Shown here in pieces: positions 45,086 to 53,930 of a DNA stretch of 64,000 nucleotides (its first letter is position 1; each line of letters begins with the position of its first letter). The notes beneath the pieces were generated by a model that ran no database searches, was not told where the DNA came from, and saw nothing but the letters and a program-made list of their open reading frames with translations. The position numbers were made by a program, and so were the translations under genes. Origin of the DNA: Clostridium sp. Marseille-P299 (GTDB lineage: Bacteria > Bacillota > Clostridia > Lachnospirales > Lachnospiraceae); NCBI RefSeq assembly GCF_900078195.1, contig NZ_FJVE01000004.1:62001-126000 (forward strand), written 5' to 3'.

Positions 45086-46078
45086 TCACTTACCAATTTT
45101 ACGGTACTTTTGTTTACTACTATTTGGTTTATCTGGTATCGTCATTTCTATATATCCCAGTCTCAATGCAGGTAACAAATAACTTTCTCTAAAAGATGGT
45201 CTGTGTTTTAATGCTAATAACTTCATTAATTCCTTAGTTGAATACTCTTTATCTTTCATGATTTGAACTAAACGTCTAACTTGATCGGTTTCTTGTACCG
45301 TTACTTGTTCGGTGCTTACAATTTCATATAAAACATCATGTATAGCTGTTAACATAAACTCAATAAATTTGCCCGAATTCGTACTATGATCGCATTCTTC
45401 TAGCACTCTATAGTATTCTTCCTGCCGTTTTCTAATCAATGTTTCTATGGGTAGCCAGCCAAATAATGATTTCCATTTATACAGAATCAAAGTCTGCCAC
45501 ATTCGTCCCATTCTACCATTTCCATCTGCAAATGGATGAATAAACTCAAATTCATAGTGAAACACACAACTTTTTATTAATGGATGAGCATCTGCTTGCT
45601 TGGCCCAGTTTACCAAGTCTTTTATCAAATATGGTACCTGACCCGCTGGAGGTGCCGTATGAACCAATCGATCCCCTGAAAAAATATCAACTCCACCACT
45701 GCGAAACGTCCCCGCTTCCTTAGAAAGCTCATTCATTAATACCTTATGTGCTAATAACATATCATTTATAGAAAATGGATTAAACTCCAAAAGTCTATTA
45801 TATGCTTCAAAAACATTCCTTACTTCGCAGATTTCGTCTGGGGTACCAAAAATTCTTTTCCCATTTATAATGTCTGTTACCTGATCTTGTGATAAAGAAT
45901 TATTTTCAATTGCCAGTGATGCATGAATTGTACGGATACGATTATCCCTTCGAAGTCTCGGATTATTGCTCATATTATCATTTATGTTTATCTTGGTTAT
46001 AATTTCAGTAATAGCAGAAATTAAATTAACTGCCTTATCTGTTATCGTATACGGTGGAACATAACCTTTTTCGCTCAT
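45086..46078 (-). CDS. Fic family protein, class II autoinhibited
   Basis: A 330-residue Fic protein. The catalytic loop HPFADGNGRMGR (180-191) is intact, so it should transfer AMP (or another nucleotide moiety) to a protein target. An N-terminal inhibitory motif, SLAIEN (54-59, matching [S/T]xxxE[G/N]), marks a class II enzyme whose own helix blocks ATP binding. The C-terminal 80 residues resemble a winged helix (YSTKELMKLLALKHRPSF), which could bind DNA for autoregulation. It lies within the defence-like island. Confidence 0.9.
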   Translation of the reverse strand: MSEKGYVPPYTITDKAVNLISAITEIITKININDNMSNNPRLRRDNRIRTIHASLAIENNSLSQDQVTDIINGKRIFGTPDEICEVRNVFEAYNRLLEFNPFSINDMLLAHKVLMNELSKEAGTFRSGGVDIFSGDRLVHTAPPAGQVPYLIKDLVNWAKQADAHPLIKSCVFHYEFEFIHPFADGNGRMGRMWQTLILYKWKSLFGWLPIETLIRKRQEEYYRVLEECDHSTNSGKFIEFMLTAIHDVLYEIVSTEQVTVQETDQVRRLVQIMKDKEYSTKELMKLLALKHRPSFRESYLLPALRLGYIEMTIPDKPNSSKQKYRKIGK

Positions 46079-46394
46079 ATTTCCCTCACTTCTTTATTAA
46101 ATTTAGTACCCATTAAATTAATAGATTAACAATATTCACCACTTGTACCCAATTATACCGTACAAGAATATACAATGCTACTACTATTTACGTTCATCGT
46201 TGTCTTTCTGATCAATCACCTTCCGCCAAGTGACTCTTCCTTCTTGCTATTTAGCTTCAATATCAATTAATAATTGTCAGTAATATAAACAATAACATAG
46301 CAAAACAGAAGTGATAAATCAGAATTCATATATATTGGCATATAACACTTTGCGTTGAATAAATATTTAATAAAGGCGTCAGGGGGTTAAATTG
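46079..46394. other. divergent intergenic region, fic / small membrane protein
   Basis: This 316-bp stretch holds the putative fic operator-promoter at 46142-46166. From 46170 to 46380 I see no gene, hairpin or clear promoter, only AT-rich sequence; GGGGG at 46382-46386 is the ribosome binding site of the next gene. Confidence 0.5.
46142..46166 (-). promoter_or_regulatory. -10 box framed by an inverted repeat, fic gene
   Basis: CTTGTAC (46142-46148) and GTACAAG (46160-46166) frame a minus-strand TATAAT (46152-46157) about 75 bp upstream of the fic start. A protein bound there would cover the -10 box. The winged-helix C-terminus of Fic itself is one candidate. The -35 box is poor. Confidence 0.5.
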
Positions 46395-46709
46395 ATGAAT
46401 AATGAAGATTTTATTAAAAGAAGTAGCGAATCAAAAGAAAATGATCTCGTAGAATATAATCAAAAAAATAGGCATACACTTGCCATTAAAGTTTGTTATG
46501 TTGTTTTATTTATAGAAATGATATGTCTGTTCTTTACAAAAGAACATAATTATGGAATATATGCGTTGTTTTTTGCTTTTAGCAGTGCTGATGGATTTGA
46601 AGAATATCAAATAAAAAAGAATAAATTCTATCTCTTAGCAAGCCTAATTTGCTTATTAACTGCAGCATTGGCATTATTCAATTTTATTATTGAATTAGTA
46701 GGCGCTTGA
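46395..46709 (+). CDS. small membrane protein, DUF6442-like
   Basis: A 104-residue protein with a charged N-terminal 30 residues and three hydrophobic stretches (IKVCYVVLFIEMICLFF; YGIYALFFAFSSADGF; LLASLICLLTAALALF). The layout resembles small Firmicute membrane proteins I associate with DUF6442, though this is from memory and uncertain. It is the only plus-strand gene in the island, preceded by a GGGGG ribosome binding site. Function unknown. Confidence 0.65.
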   Translation: MNNEDFIKRSSESKENDLVEYNQKNRHTLAIKVCYVVLFIEMICLFFTKEHNYGIYALFFAFSSADGFEEYQIKKNKFYLLASLICLLTAALALFNFIIELVGA

Positions 46710-46754
46710 ATGCCTACTAATTCAAGTCTTTCTCTCATTTGAGAATGCGGAGCC

Positions 46755-46802
46755 CTATCTATATTTATATTTATATTTATATTTATATTCATATTTATAT
46801 TT
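46755..46802. repeat. ATATTT hexamer repeat overlapping the mazG-like stop
   Basis: About seven tandem ATATTT units with one CATATT variant run from about 46759 to 46802, across the stop codon (46795-46797) of the pyrophosphohydrolase gene. Such a microsatellite may vary in length by slippage; expansion would hardly change the protein. Confidence 0.8.
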
Positions 46803-47154
46803 CATTATATTTAATATTCTTGCCCTTAACTTTATCTGCAGGATACTTTCTCGCGTTCTTTTCAATTTTCATTTCTAAAGCATCTTTTAAATCAATGTGA
46901 TTCATTTGAGCAAATCTTAATACAAAGAAAAACACATCTGCTAATTCTTCTTCAACATGCTCTCTCTTTTCCTTATTGCTCATTATTTCATCAATATCAT
47001 CCATACTCTTAAATCTAAATATATCAAGTAATTCATTAGCCTCCGTTGATATACCAATAGCTAGATCTTTTGGATTATGGAATTGATCCCAATCTCTTTC
47101 TTCACAAAATGCTTTCACTTTATTTATTAATTCATTTACTGTAAAATCATTCAT
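46795..47154 (-). CDS. MazG-like nucleotide pyrophosphohydrolase
   Basis: A 119-residue all-alpha NTP pyrophosphohydrolase of the MazG/RS21-C6 type. The metal-binding acids appear as STEANELLDIF (about 32-42) and EEELADVFFFVLRFA (about 69-83), the EExxE...ExxD pattern. Such enzymes hydrolyse (d)NTPs, often non-canonical ones. It overlaps the nuclease-helicase gene by 8 bp, so it is translationally coupled; in a defence setting it could deplete nucleotides, but house-cleaning is equally possible. Confidence 0.88.
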   Translation of the reverse strand: MNDFTVNELINKVKAFCEERDWDQFHNPKDLAIGISTEANELLDIFRFKSMDDIDEIMSNKEKREHVEEELADVFFFVLRFAQMNHIDLKDALEMKIEKNARKYPADKVKGKNIKYNEI

Positions 47155-49021
47155 TCTCTTTTAAGCACTCCTTTAAATAGTCTGAAAGTCCCTTATCGAC
47201 ACAATACACGTAGCATCCCTTCATACCTCTTGTCATAAGAGTACGATAGGTATTCTTAATAATTTCATCAGCAATTTCGTTTGCCTTGTCAGGATCTTTT
47301 TTATAAATTGTTTTGATGCCTTTTAATGATTGATCTGTTTTTGCTCTCTTGGTAAAGTCGGTTACAATTTTACCATTTTCATATCTCATATCTTCACCGA
47401 TGATTACACCTACATAATCAAATTCTAGACCTTGAGATGTGTGAATGCATCCAGCTTCATTTACGGATGTTTCATCGATAGCAAAGGTACTTGAATTACC
47501 TAAATTCCAACTGATTGCAAAATCATCTATCTTTATATCGTGGACACTAGAATCATTCTTTCCTTCTTTGATCCAGTTCCAACAGTAACCGGCTAAAATT
47601 CTTGACCGATTGCTATTCTTATTTCGTTCAATAATAAGATGTTGTACTTCCTTAGGTGAATCCATTATCTTGATATCATAATCAATATCCTTCATGTCAT
47701 GATTTGCTGTTGGTCTTATCTCTAATATATCATCAAGCCATGCCAAATAGCCATCGGACCCGTTACATCGAAATTGAGATACTAACTCTTGGTAATATAT
47801 AGTAGCTCCAAGTTCTGTAGCCCAATGTTCTATTTCCTTAATACTTCCAATGTCATTTATCGTTACACGCTGACTTTCATCGATGAAAAATACACTGCAT
47901 TTTGAAGCATTTATAATTTCCTTAATCTGATTTTCTCCTAAATTCTGAAACATTCCGGATTTTTCGTTTAATCTATGCGCCTCATCAACTAGAATTGTAT
48001 CTACACTGTTGTTAAGCGCCTCCGTATATATTCCAGATCCTTTGAACATATTGTCCACACTGCTTTTCTTAATATCACCTTTCAGCTTTTCTTTATAAAC
48101 ATTTCTTGGAGCGCTATTTTTTGAAACATACTGACAAAACTGTTCTTCACATGTTAGATTAGCTAACAGATTAATTGCTACAACCGTCTTTCCGGTACCA
48201 GGACCACCTTTGACTATTACAACTCTTTTTCTTCCGTCTTTTTGAGACTTCCTTGCTACCGATAGTATTTCCTCATATACTACTTTCTGCTCATCAATCA
48301 TTATAAATTCTCTGTTTCCTTTCAACATTCTTGTGATAGAATCTTGAAGGCTTTTTGATGGCTTAATTTTACCATGCTCAATATTATATAGTAATTCTTT
48401 ATTATCACCTTTAACAACACATCTTTTTATAAATTGTCTTAGCTTGTCCACCTGTCCCCTAGTAAATGCGGGTGCATCTTCTAAATAGACTGTATACTGT
48501 TCTTCGTCTAGTGGGTCATTTTCAGCTCTTCTATAGTTATGTAAATAGGAACATGGCGAAAGAATAATATTATCATTTTGAACCGTTTGATTATAGTCTT
48601 TTATGAGCATTGCATATGACCATGCTTGGTATGATGGGTGCACAACCTGCCTTATCGCATTGCCGGTGTAAGTTTCTACTAAGGCGTCTTTTCCCTTAAT
48701 TGCGTTTATGTTATCCCACTGCTTTAACTCAATTATTACAACATTTCCTGTATTTTCTTTATCATACCCTGAAATGAGAAAATCAACACGCTTTGACGTC
48801 TGTGGTATGTTATATTCGATTGCTATACCTGCATTCGATGGAATTTCACTGTCATTTAGTACTTTGTACATATATTCTAGAGAGTTTTCCCACGACCTAA
48901 ATTCATTTCTTGCAGAACGTCTATTCATTTTATGGTATATATTTTCTTCAATTTCAAATGCGATTGTATCTGCTTCTACGCTTTTTAGAAAATCAGTTTT
49001 AATTCCATCGTATACTAGCAT
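47147..49021 (-). CDS. PD-(D/E)XK nuclease-SF1 helicase fusion (DUF2075-like)
   Basis: A 624-residue protein. The N-terminal 200 residues contain a likely PD-(D/E)XK nuclease core: Asp80 in KRVDFLISG, then Glu98-x-Lys100 in VVIIELKQWD. From about residue 265 follows a DUF2075-type P-loop helicase with Walker A KGGPGTGKTVVAINLL, Walker B ILVDEAHRL, motif III FFIDESQRV, and a C-terminal ATPase lobe (SQGLEFDYVGVIIGED, TRGMKGCYVY). Schlafen/DUF2075-type nuclease-helicases are frequent in defence loci. It lies 169 bp after the receiver-like gene, on the same strand. Confidence 0.87.
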   Translation of the reverse strand: MLVYDGIKTDFLKSVEADTIAFEIEENIYHKMNRRSARNEFRSWENSLEYMYKVLNDSEIPSNAGIAIEYNIPQTSKRVDFLISGYDKENTGNVVIIELKQWDNINAIKGKDALVETYTGNAIRQVVHPSYQAWSYAMLIKDYNQTVQNDNIILSPCSYLHNYRRAENDPLDEEQYTVYLEDAPAFTRGQVDKLRQFIKRCVVKGDNKELLYNIEHGKIKPSKSLQDSITRMLKGNREFIMIDEQKVVYEEILSVARKSQKDGRKRVVIVKGGPGTGKTVVAINLLANLTCEEQFCQYVSKNSAPRNVYKEKLKGDIKKSSVDNMFKGSGIYTEALNNSVDTILVDEAHRLNEKSGMFQNLGENQIKEIINASKCSVFFIDESQRVTINDIGSIKEIEHWATELGATIYYQELVSQFRCNGSDGYLAWLDDILEIRPTANHDMKDIDYDIKIMDSPKEVQHLIIERNKNSNRSRILAGYCWNWIKEGKNDSSVHDIKIDDFAISWNLGNSSTFAIDETSVNEAGCIHTSQGLEFDYVGVIIGEDMRYENGKIVTDFTKRAKTDQSLKGIKTIYKKDPDKANEIADEIIKNTYRTLMTRGMKGCYVYCVDKGLSDYLKECLKENE

Positions 49022-49190
49022 ATCGTTCCTTCTTTCGTTAAAAGCTTTTATTAATTCTCGTTTTATTAAATTAAAATAAGTATAATTTTGAAATTTATTC
49101 TTACAAAAAATTGTAGGATTTTGTTCTTTTTAAAACTTATATTTAAAACTTTGAATCTTGCCCTAGCAAGATAAAGGATTCGTATGTATT

Positions 49191-50564
49191 TTATAAATTA
49201 TTAATTCCAATTCTTGAGATAGATTCAGCACTATTTTTCCGAATTTCATTTAAAATATCACTATTTAATCTTGCAATATATTCATGCGTTTCATGAAATT
49301 TTTTATGCTCAATGGTTACATACTTCGTATTAAAAATTAATACACAAATCTTATCATCAATATACAACTCGGGTGTAACATATACATGATTATAACCAGT
49401 TTTATCTTTTATCTTTTTTGTATAGCCAACGTCTAGCCATATATCTTTATTTGATTTAATATCTTTTACTTTTTCAAAACTAATCATATAGCCATATGCC
49501 ATTCTAAGCATATGATTTTTATTTTGAGCATAATCACATTGCGGCGTTATGTCAATTTCAATTGGTCTCATTTTGTACTCGACTTTGCTTTCACCAAAAT
49601 TCATCATGTCAATTTCTAGCTTTTTTTTGAAAGTGTTTTCATGTAAAGTTGCTATATTAAGCAGAACATCCGAATCTTGGATAAAATAAAATTTTCCTGG
49701 CAAATGATCCTCTTTATTACCACTTAAATTAACATTCATTAATGTGTTGAATCTAGCTCTAGTTTGAATATTAATCCCTTGCCTTATTGTACTCACTTGG
49801 TCTTCTTTTGAAAAATCTAACTTCCAAAACATCTTCATCTCATCTAAAAGTTCTTTGGAATTAACCAGCTCATAATATTGACTAACGAATAGTTCTCCTA
49901 AAATATTTAAAACGCTTTGCGTAGCTTCTTCTCCTCGTCTAAGTTCTGAATTTTCCAAAAAAGCAATTTGAGCTAAAATTTTCTCCATAGTATTATTATC
50001 AACTAACTTATTTTGATAACGTATTAATTTTCGCACTAGTTCACCTGATGATTTCATTGATTCATTTTCCCATCTCATAAGAAAATTGACCATATATTGG
50101 GGTTTAAGCTCTTCAAATAAAGTTTCTTCCAATCTTTCAATAGGATTTGACAAAAAATCTTTCTTATCTATTCCACAGACATACATTGGCAATGTTGTTT
50201 CATCTTCTGATAGCATCTTTAATAAATATTCACTAACTTTATCTTTTAGTGCTATTTCATTAGTCCATAAAACAATAGAATACGGTCCATTCTTTGTAGG
50301 TACTATTTTTTCAACAGTCGAGGCAAGTGTTGAGCATATAGTTGTTTCGTCTTGAACACCTTCATCTAATCTAATATCTAAAAAAACCAATCGTATATCA
50401 TTTAGTTTTCTTATTTTATCTGTGATAATAGATCTTTCATAGTCATAAAAAATGTATGGAGCACCTTCGCTAGCTAGCAATTCAGTTAATGTAACTACTT
50501 CTTCATAATTATTATCTACAATAGCAATTTTACCAAATAGCGGTAGCATCTTTTGTAACCTCAT
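49191..50564 (-). CDS. receiver-like protein of a methyltransferase operon
   Basis: A 457-residue protein. Residues about 10-130 look like a response-regulator receiver domain: IAIVDNNYEEVVTLTELL with Asp17, and phosphoacceptor-like Asp63 in LVFLDIRLDEG; only one acid is kept at the metal pocket and the usual Lys is not obvious. The remaining 320 residues show no recognised output domain; one region (VLLNIATLHENTFKKKLEI) may be a new effector. It lies 1 bp after the GHKL gene, so it is probably its partner, perhaps receiving phosphate from it. Confidence 0.72.
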   Translation of the reverse strand: MRLQKMLPLFGKIAIVDNNYEEVVTLTELLASEGAPYIFYDYERSIITDKIRKLNDIRLVFLDIRLDEGVQDETTICSTLASTVEKIVPTKNGPYSIVLWTNEIALKDKVSEYLLKMLSEDETTLPMYVCGIDKKDFLSNPIERLEETLFEELKPQYMVNFLMRWENESMKSSGELVRKLIRYQNKLVDNNTMEKILAQIAFLENSELRRGEEATQSVLNILGELFVSQYYELVNSKELLDEMKMFWKLDFSKEDQVSTIRQGINIQTRARFNTLMNVNLSGNKEDHLPGKFYFIQDSDVLLNIATLHENTFKKKLEIDMMNFGESKVEYKMRPIEIDITPQCDYAQNKNHMLRMAYGYMISFEKVKDIKSNKDIWLDVGYTKKIKDKTGYNHVYVTPELYIDDKICVLIFNTKYVTIEHKKFHETHEYIARLNSDILNEIRKNSAESISRIGINNL

Positions 50565-50565
50565 C

Positions 50566-52659
50566 TTAACCCTCCCTAAAAATTAATGCAACAACAGCGC
50601 CACTTGCAAAATCATCCGGCAAATCTATATCATCATTATCTGGAAAAGCTATTTTTCCACCCATTGTTTCCATTATTGCACTAGCCAAATGTAAACCTAA
50701 ACCCATACCATCATCTTTTTTAGTTACAAACGGCAAGATCAATTTATCCTTTGGTATTGCAAATCCTTTTCCATTATCTGCAATGATTAGCATTCTATAT
50801 CCAGGCTCTGATTTTTCAATTGAGAAATATATTTTCTTTTTTTCAGTTCCATACTTCTCTAACCAATATATAGAATTATCTAAAATATTCATAATTGCAC
50901 TTCTTACCAAACTACCTGCACATTTAATTTCAGTTTCATCATTAAAAATATTATTTATTATTTGTAAATCATGTGCCTTTATTCTATACTTAAATGTATT
51001 TATTGAAGCATCTACTAATCTTTGTATAGTTGTACTCTGCATTTTAGTATTTTTAACCAAGTCGGAATAACTGCTTATTCTCATTGTTAGATCTGTAACT
51101 AATCCTTTTATATGTTCAGATCCACCTTCTTGTACTACAGTTTTTTGCAATTCTATCAATATTTTATCTATCTCATGAATTACCATGCTCATATTAAGTC
51201 CCATACTAGAGCTTTTTAAATAAACTTGTGAAATTTCCAAATATTCTTTTTCAATATTTTTTAAAGAACTAATTATCTCCTTTTTTATTAACGGCTCTTT
51301 GACTTTTTTATCAACTGTTGTTATAAGTGTTTTGACTGAATCTACAACTGGATTTTTAAAACTTCCTGAATAATATTTTCTTAACTCAGCCTTATCTAAC
51401 ATCCTATCATTTTCAACACATGAAATTGCATATAATACAGCATTTACAAAGCACTTATATGCTGCATTTTCAATAAATCCTTCTCTACTTGTTTTTTCAA
51501 TTAAATCTGAGCTTGCAAGCCTGTCTAAATATACCGCCCCAACTACTATTCTGCTACTTAATGTTTTAGCTGGATTGTTGATCCTACGAGCACCAAGGCC
51601 TAACCAGTCATTACCTTCTTCACCATATTCATATAGTCTTACATTGTCCCTATATATAGCAATTCCACCATTGTTTTTTAAGTAATCTTTAATCAATTTT
51701 TTATCTGCAGGAAACCCGAGGTTAAGAATATAAGAATCTAAATCAAAAATAAGTAACTCAATATCTATTTTACCAATTTTAAATGCACCTAAATCTATTC
51801 TCTCCTCTTTCTTCTTATCATTAAGATTAATGATAGGTTTTGAGGAATAATCATTACTTACTCTATGTTTTACTTTTCCCAATATATCCCATGGTAAAAA
51901 CTCATATTTATACTCAATTATTTCACTATTTTCTAATGAAACATGAGCCTTGTATAGTGCCTTATTTTTCAATTCATCAAAGCTCATTAGCTTTTCTTTC
52001 CAATCATCATGATTAGTATTCACAACTACTGTAAATGAGTCATCTGATTTAAATGGTGAGTTTAAAGCCATAATGCTTTTATATACATTTCTAAACTCGC
52101 CTCGAGTCCATCTGTGCTTGATATTAGTAATTTCTAGTCTTGTTCCTGTTTTATTATCAGTAAAAACTACTGGTTCTCTTTCATAAACATTCACTTCTAT
52201 TTCATCAAGATACTTTTCATTATCAAATTCGTTCCAATTTACTTCTAGAAAAACTTCACTTGAATTTTCACTTCTAGTTATTAAGCATATATGATTTCCT
52301 AATTTATGAGCACCAAATCGGCCTATTCCCTTCTCACCTAGTGGTATTCTTACCATATCTTTATACTTAATTTTTGAATTTCCAGCAGCATCAACTAACT
52401 TTTTCTTGTTCAATGTTGCAGGTTCCATCCAATGGTTAACAACAATATCCTTTGTCATTCCAATTCCATCATCAAGTATAATAATTTTACCAGCATTCAA
52501 ATCCTCCAAATTTGATAATTCAACTTTTACATTTCTAGCAAACGCATCATAACTATTTTTTATAAGTTCAAGAATTGCAACACTTTCGTTTTTTATTAAT
52601 TGTTCACCAAGTTCAAGCATTAATCTTGCACGTGGTTTAAAGTACACTCTGTTATCCAT
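50566..52659 (-). CDS. protein with two GHKL ATPase domains, MORC/HSP90-like plus kinase-like
   Basis: A 697-residue protein with two ATP sites. The N-terminal one is Hsp90/MutL/MORC-like: AILELIKNSYDAF (28-40), ILDDGIGM (61-68) and LGEKGIGRFGAHKLG (107-121). The C-terminal half resembles a histidine kinase: a possible H box with His495 (MSMVIHEIDKIL), N box AIMNILDNSIYWL, IADNGKGF and GMGLGLHLASAIMETMGG. It ends 1 bp before the receiver-like gene and starts 2 bp after the methyltransferase. GHKL ATPases of this sort are known in restriction-modification loci; the kinase-like half is unusual. Confidence 0.83.
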   Translation of the reverse strand: MDNRVYFKPRARLMLELGEQLIKNESVAILELIKNSYDAFARNVKVELSNLEDLNAGKIIILDDGIGMTKDIVVNHWMEPATLNKKKLVDAAGNSKIKYKDMVRIPLGEKGIGRFGAHKLGNHICLITRSENSSEVFLEVNWNEFDNEKYLDEIEVNVYEREPVVFTDNKTGTRLEITNIKHRWTRGEFRNVYKSIMALNSPFKSDDSFTVVVNTNHDDWKEKLMSFDELKNKALYKAHVSLENSEIIEYKYEFLPWDILGKVKHRVSNDYSSKPIINLNDKKKEERIDLGAFKIGKIDIELLIFDLDSYILNLGFPADKKLIKDYLKNNGGIAIYRDNVRLYEYGEEGNDWLGLGARRINNPAKTLSSRIVVGAVYLDRLASSDLIEKTSREGFIENAAYKCFVNAVLYAISCVENDRMLDKAELRKYYSGSFKNPVVDSVKTLITTVDKKVKEPLIKKEIISSLKNIEKEYLEISQVYLKSSSMGLNMSMVIHEIDKILIELQKTVVQEGGSEHIKGLVTDLTMRISSYSDLVKNTKMQSTTIQRLVDASINTFKYRIKAHDLQIINNIFNDETEIKCAGSLVRSAIMNILDNSIYWLEKYGTEKKKIYFSIEKSEPGYRMLIIADNGKGFAIPKDKLILPFVTKKDDGMGLGLHLASAIMETMGGKIAFPDNDDIDLPDDFASGAVVALIFREG

Positions 52660-52661
52660 AC

Positions 52662-53930
52662 CTACTCCTTTCTAGGTTCTGCCATCAATAACATCTTTTT
52701 TATAGTTTCAGCTATTCCTTTTGCCATCAATGGTGGAACTGCATTTCCTATTTGAACAAATTTAGCAGTCCTTGGCCCTTCGAAATAATAATTGTCTGGA
52801 AATGATTGAATTCTTGCTGCCTCTCTAACTGAAAGTGAACGACATTGATTAACATCTGGATGTATATAATAATGTCCATCTTTAGATATATGTGCTAGCA
52901 TTGTATGTGAATACCCCATATCACCTTCAACCACCTTAAATCTATCTAGAAATGATGTTGTATTTTTATGAAATCTTAGATCTTGTGGTAAATCATTATA
53001 GTTTAGTCGTTTATGCCCATCATTCCACATTTCAATTGCCATACGATAAATTTTTCTATCTTGCTCTCTCAATTTTCTTGTTTGATGGTCTGTCAGAATA
53101 TCATTTTCATTTCTTATTCCAAATCTACTCAAATAGTCATTTATTGGTCCAAACAAATAATTATTATTTGTCTCCCCCGGTTGAAGTGGTGGTAAATCTG
53201 AAAACAAATCGTTAACCACTGCATTATATCTTCTTTTTACGAACTTTGGATAATATAAATTTAAATCTTTTCGCCAACCTATTATTATTATTCTCTTTCT
53301 TCGTTGTAATACTCCAAAATCATTTGCATTAATTTCTTTAGACTCTATTTCGTATCCAACAGTTCTAAGACGTTGTTGAATTCTTTTCCACATCAATCCT
53401 TGCTTAGCAGTCAGCATTCCAGGAACATTTTCAAATACAAACATTTTAGGTTTATACTTATGCAAGAAACGAGCATACTGAATATATAAATCATTTCTAG
53501 GATCATCTATCATTTTTCCAGGGGCCGAGGCTCTACCAACTAATGAATACGCTTGGCATGGTGGTCCTCCGATAATCAAATCTACTTCCACAACCCCTCC
53601 TTCTTCCATTATATGATCTATTCTTTCAAAAATTGTCTTATATGTTTTATCTGAGATCTCTGTATTTATAACTGTTTCCAAAACTTGACTTGGAACTAAA
53701 TTATATAATTCTTGCTTGGAAATATTACCAAGTAAGTAATTTATATATATATCCAATTTTTTCATCTTTTTTAAATAATAATAACAAGAACGAGTTTTTA
53801 ATGTATCTGCTGCATATGTATTCATTTCAACATGAGCAATAGGGTTATATCTACATTGCATAAACCCTTCTGACAAACCTCCTGCACCGGCGAATAAATC
53901 TATAAAATTAATTACGTTTTTCCTATACAT
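52662..53930 (-). CDS. DNA (cytosine-5-)-methyltransferase
   Basis: A 422-residue C5 methyltransferase. Motifs in order: I (IDLFAGAGGLSEGF), IV with catalytic Cys (GGPPCQAYSLVGRA), VI (FVFENVPGML), VIII (GVLQRRKRIIIIG), and X (FVQIGNAVPPLMAKGI). The variable target-recognition region lies between VIII and IX (about 235-350). An insertion of about 70 residues between motifs I and IV (LDIYINYLLGNISKQ) is longer than usual. Its start overlaps the HTH gene stop (TAATG). The recognition sequence cannot be predicted; it presumably protects host DNA. Confidence 0.93.
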   Translation of the reverse strand: MYRKNVINFIDLFAGAGGLSEGFMQCRYNPIAHVEMNTYAADTLKTRSCYYYLKKMKKLDIYINYLLGNISKQELYNLVPSQVLETVINTEISDKTYKTIFERIDHIMEEGGVVEVDLIIGGPPCQAYSLVGRASAPGKMIDDPRNDLYIQYARFLHKYKPKMFVFENVPGMLTAKQGLMWKRIQQRLRTVGYEIESKEINANDFGVLQRRKRIIIIGWRKDLNLYYPKFVKRRYNAVVNDLFSDLPPLQPGETNNNYLFGPINDYLSRFGIRNENDILTDHQTRKLREQDRKIYRMAIEMWNDGHKRLNYNDLPQDLRFHKNTTSFLDRFKVVEGDMGYSHTMLAHISKDGHYYIHPDVNQCRSLSVREAARIQSFPDNYYFEGPRTAKFVQIGNAVPPLMAKGIAETIKKMLLMAEPRKE

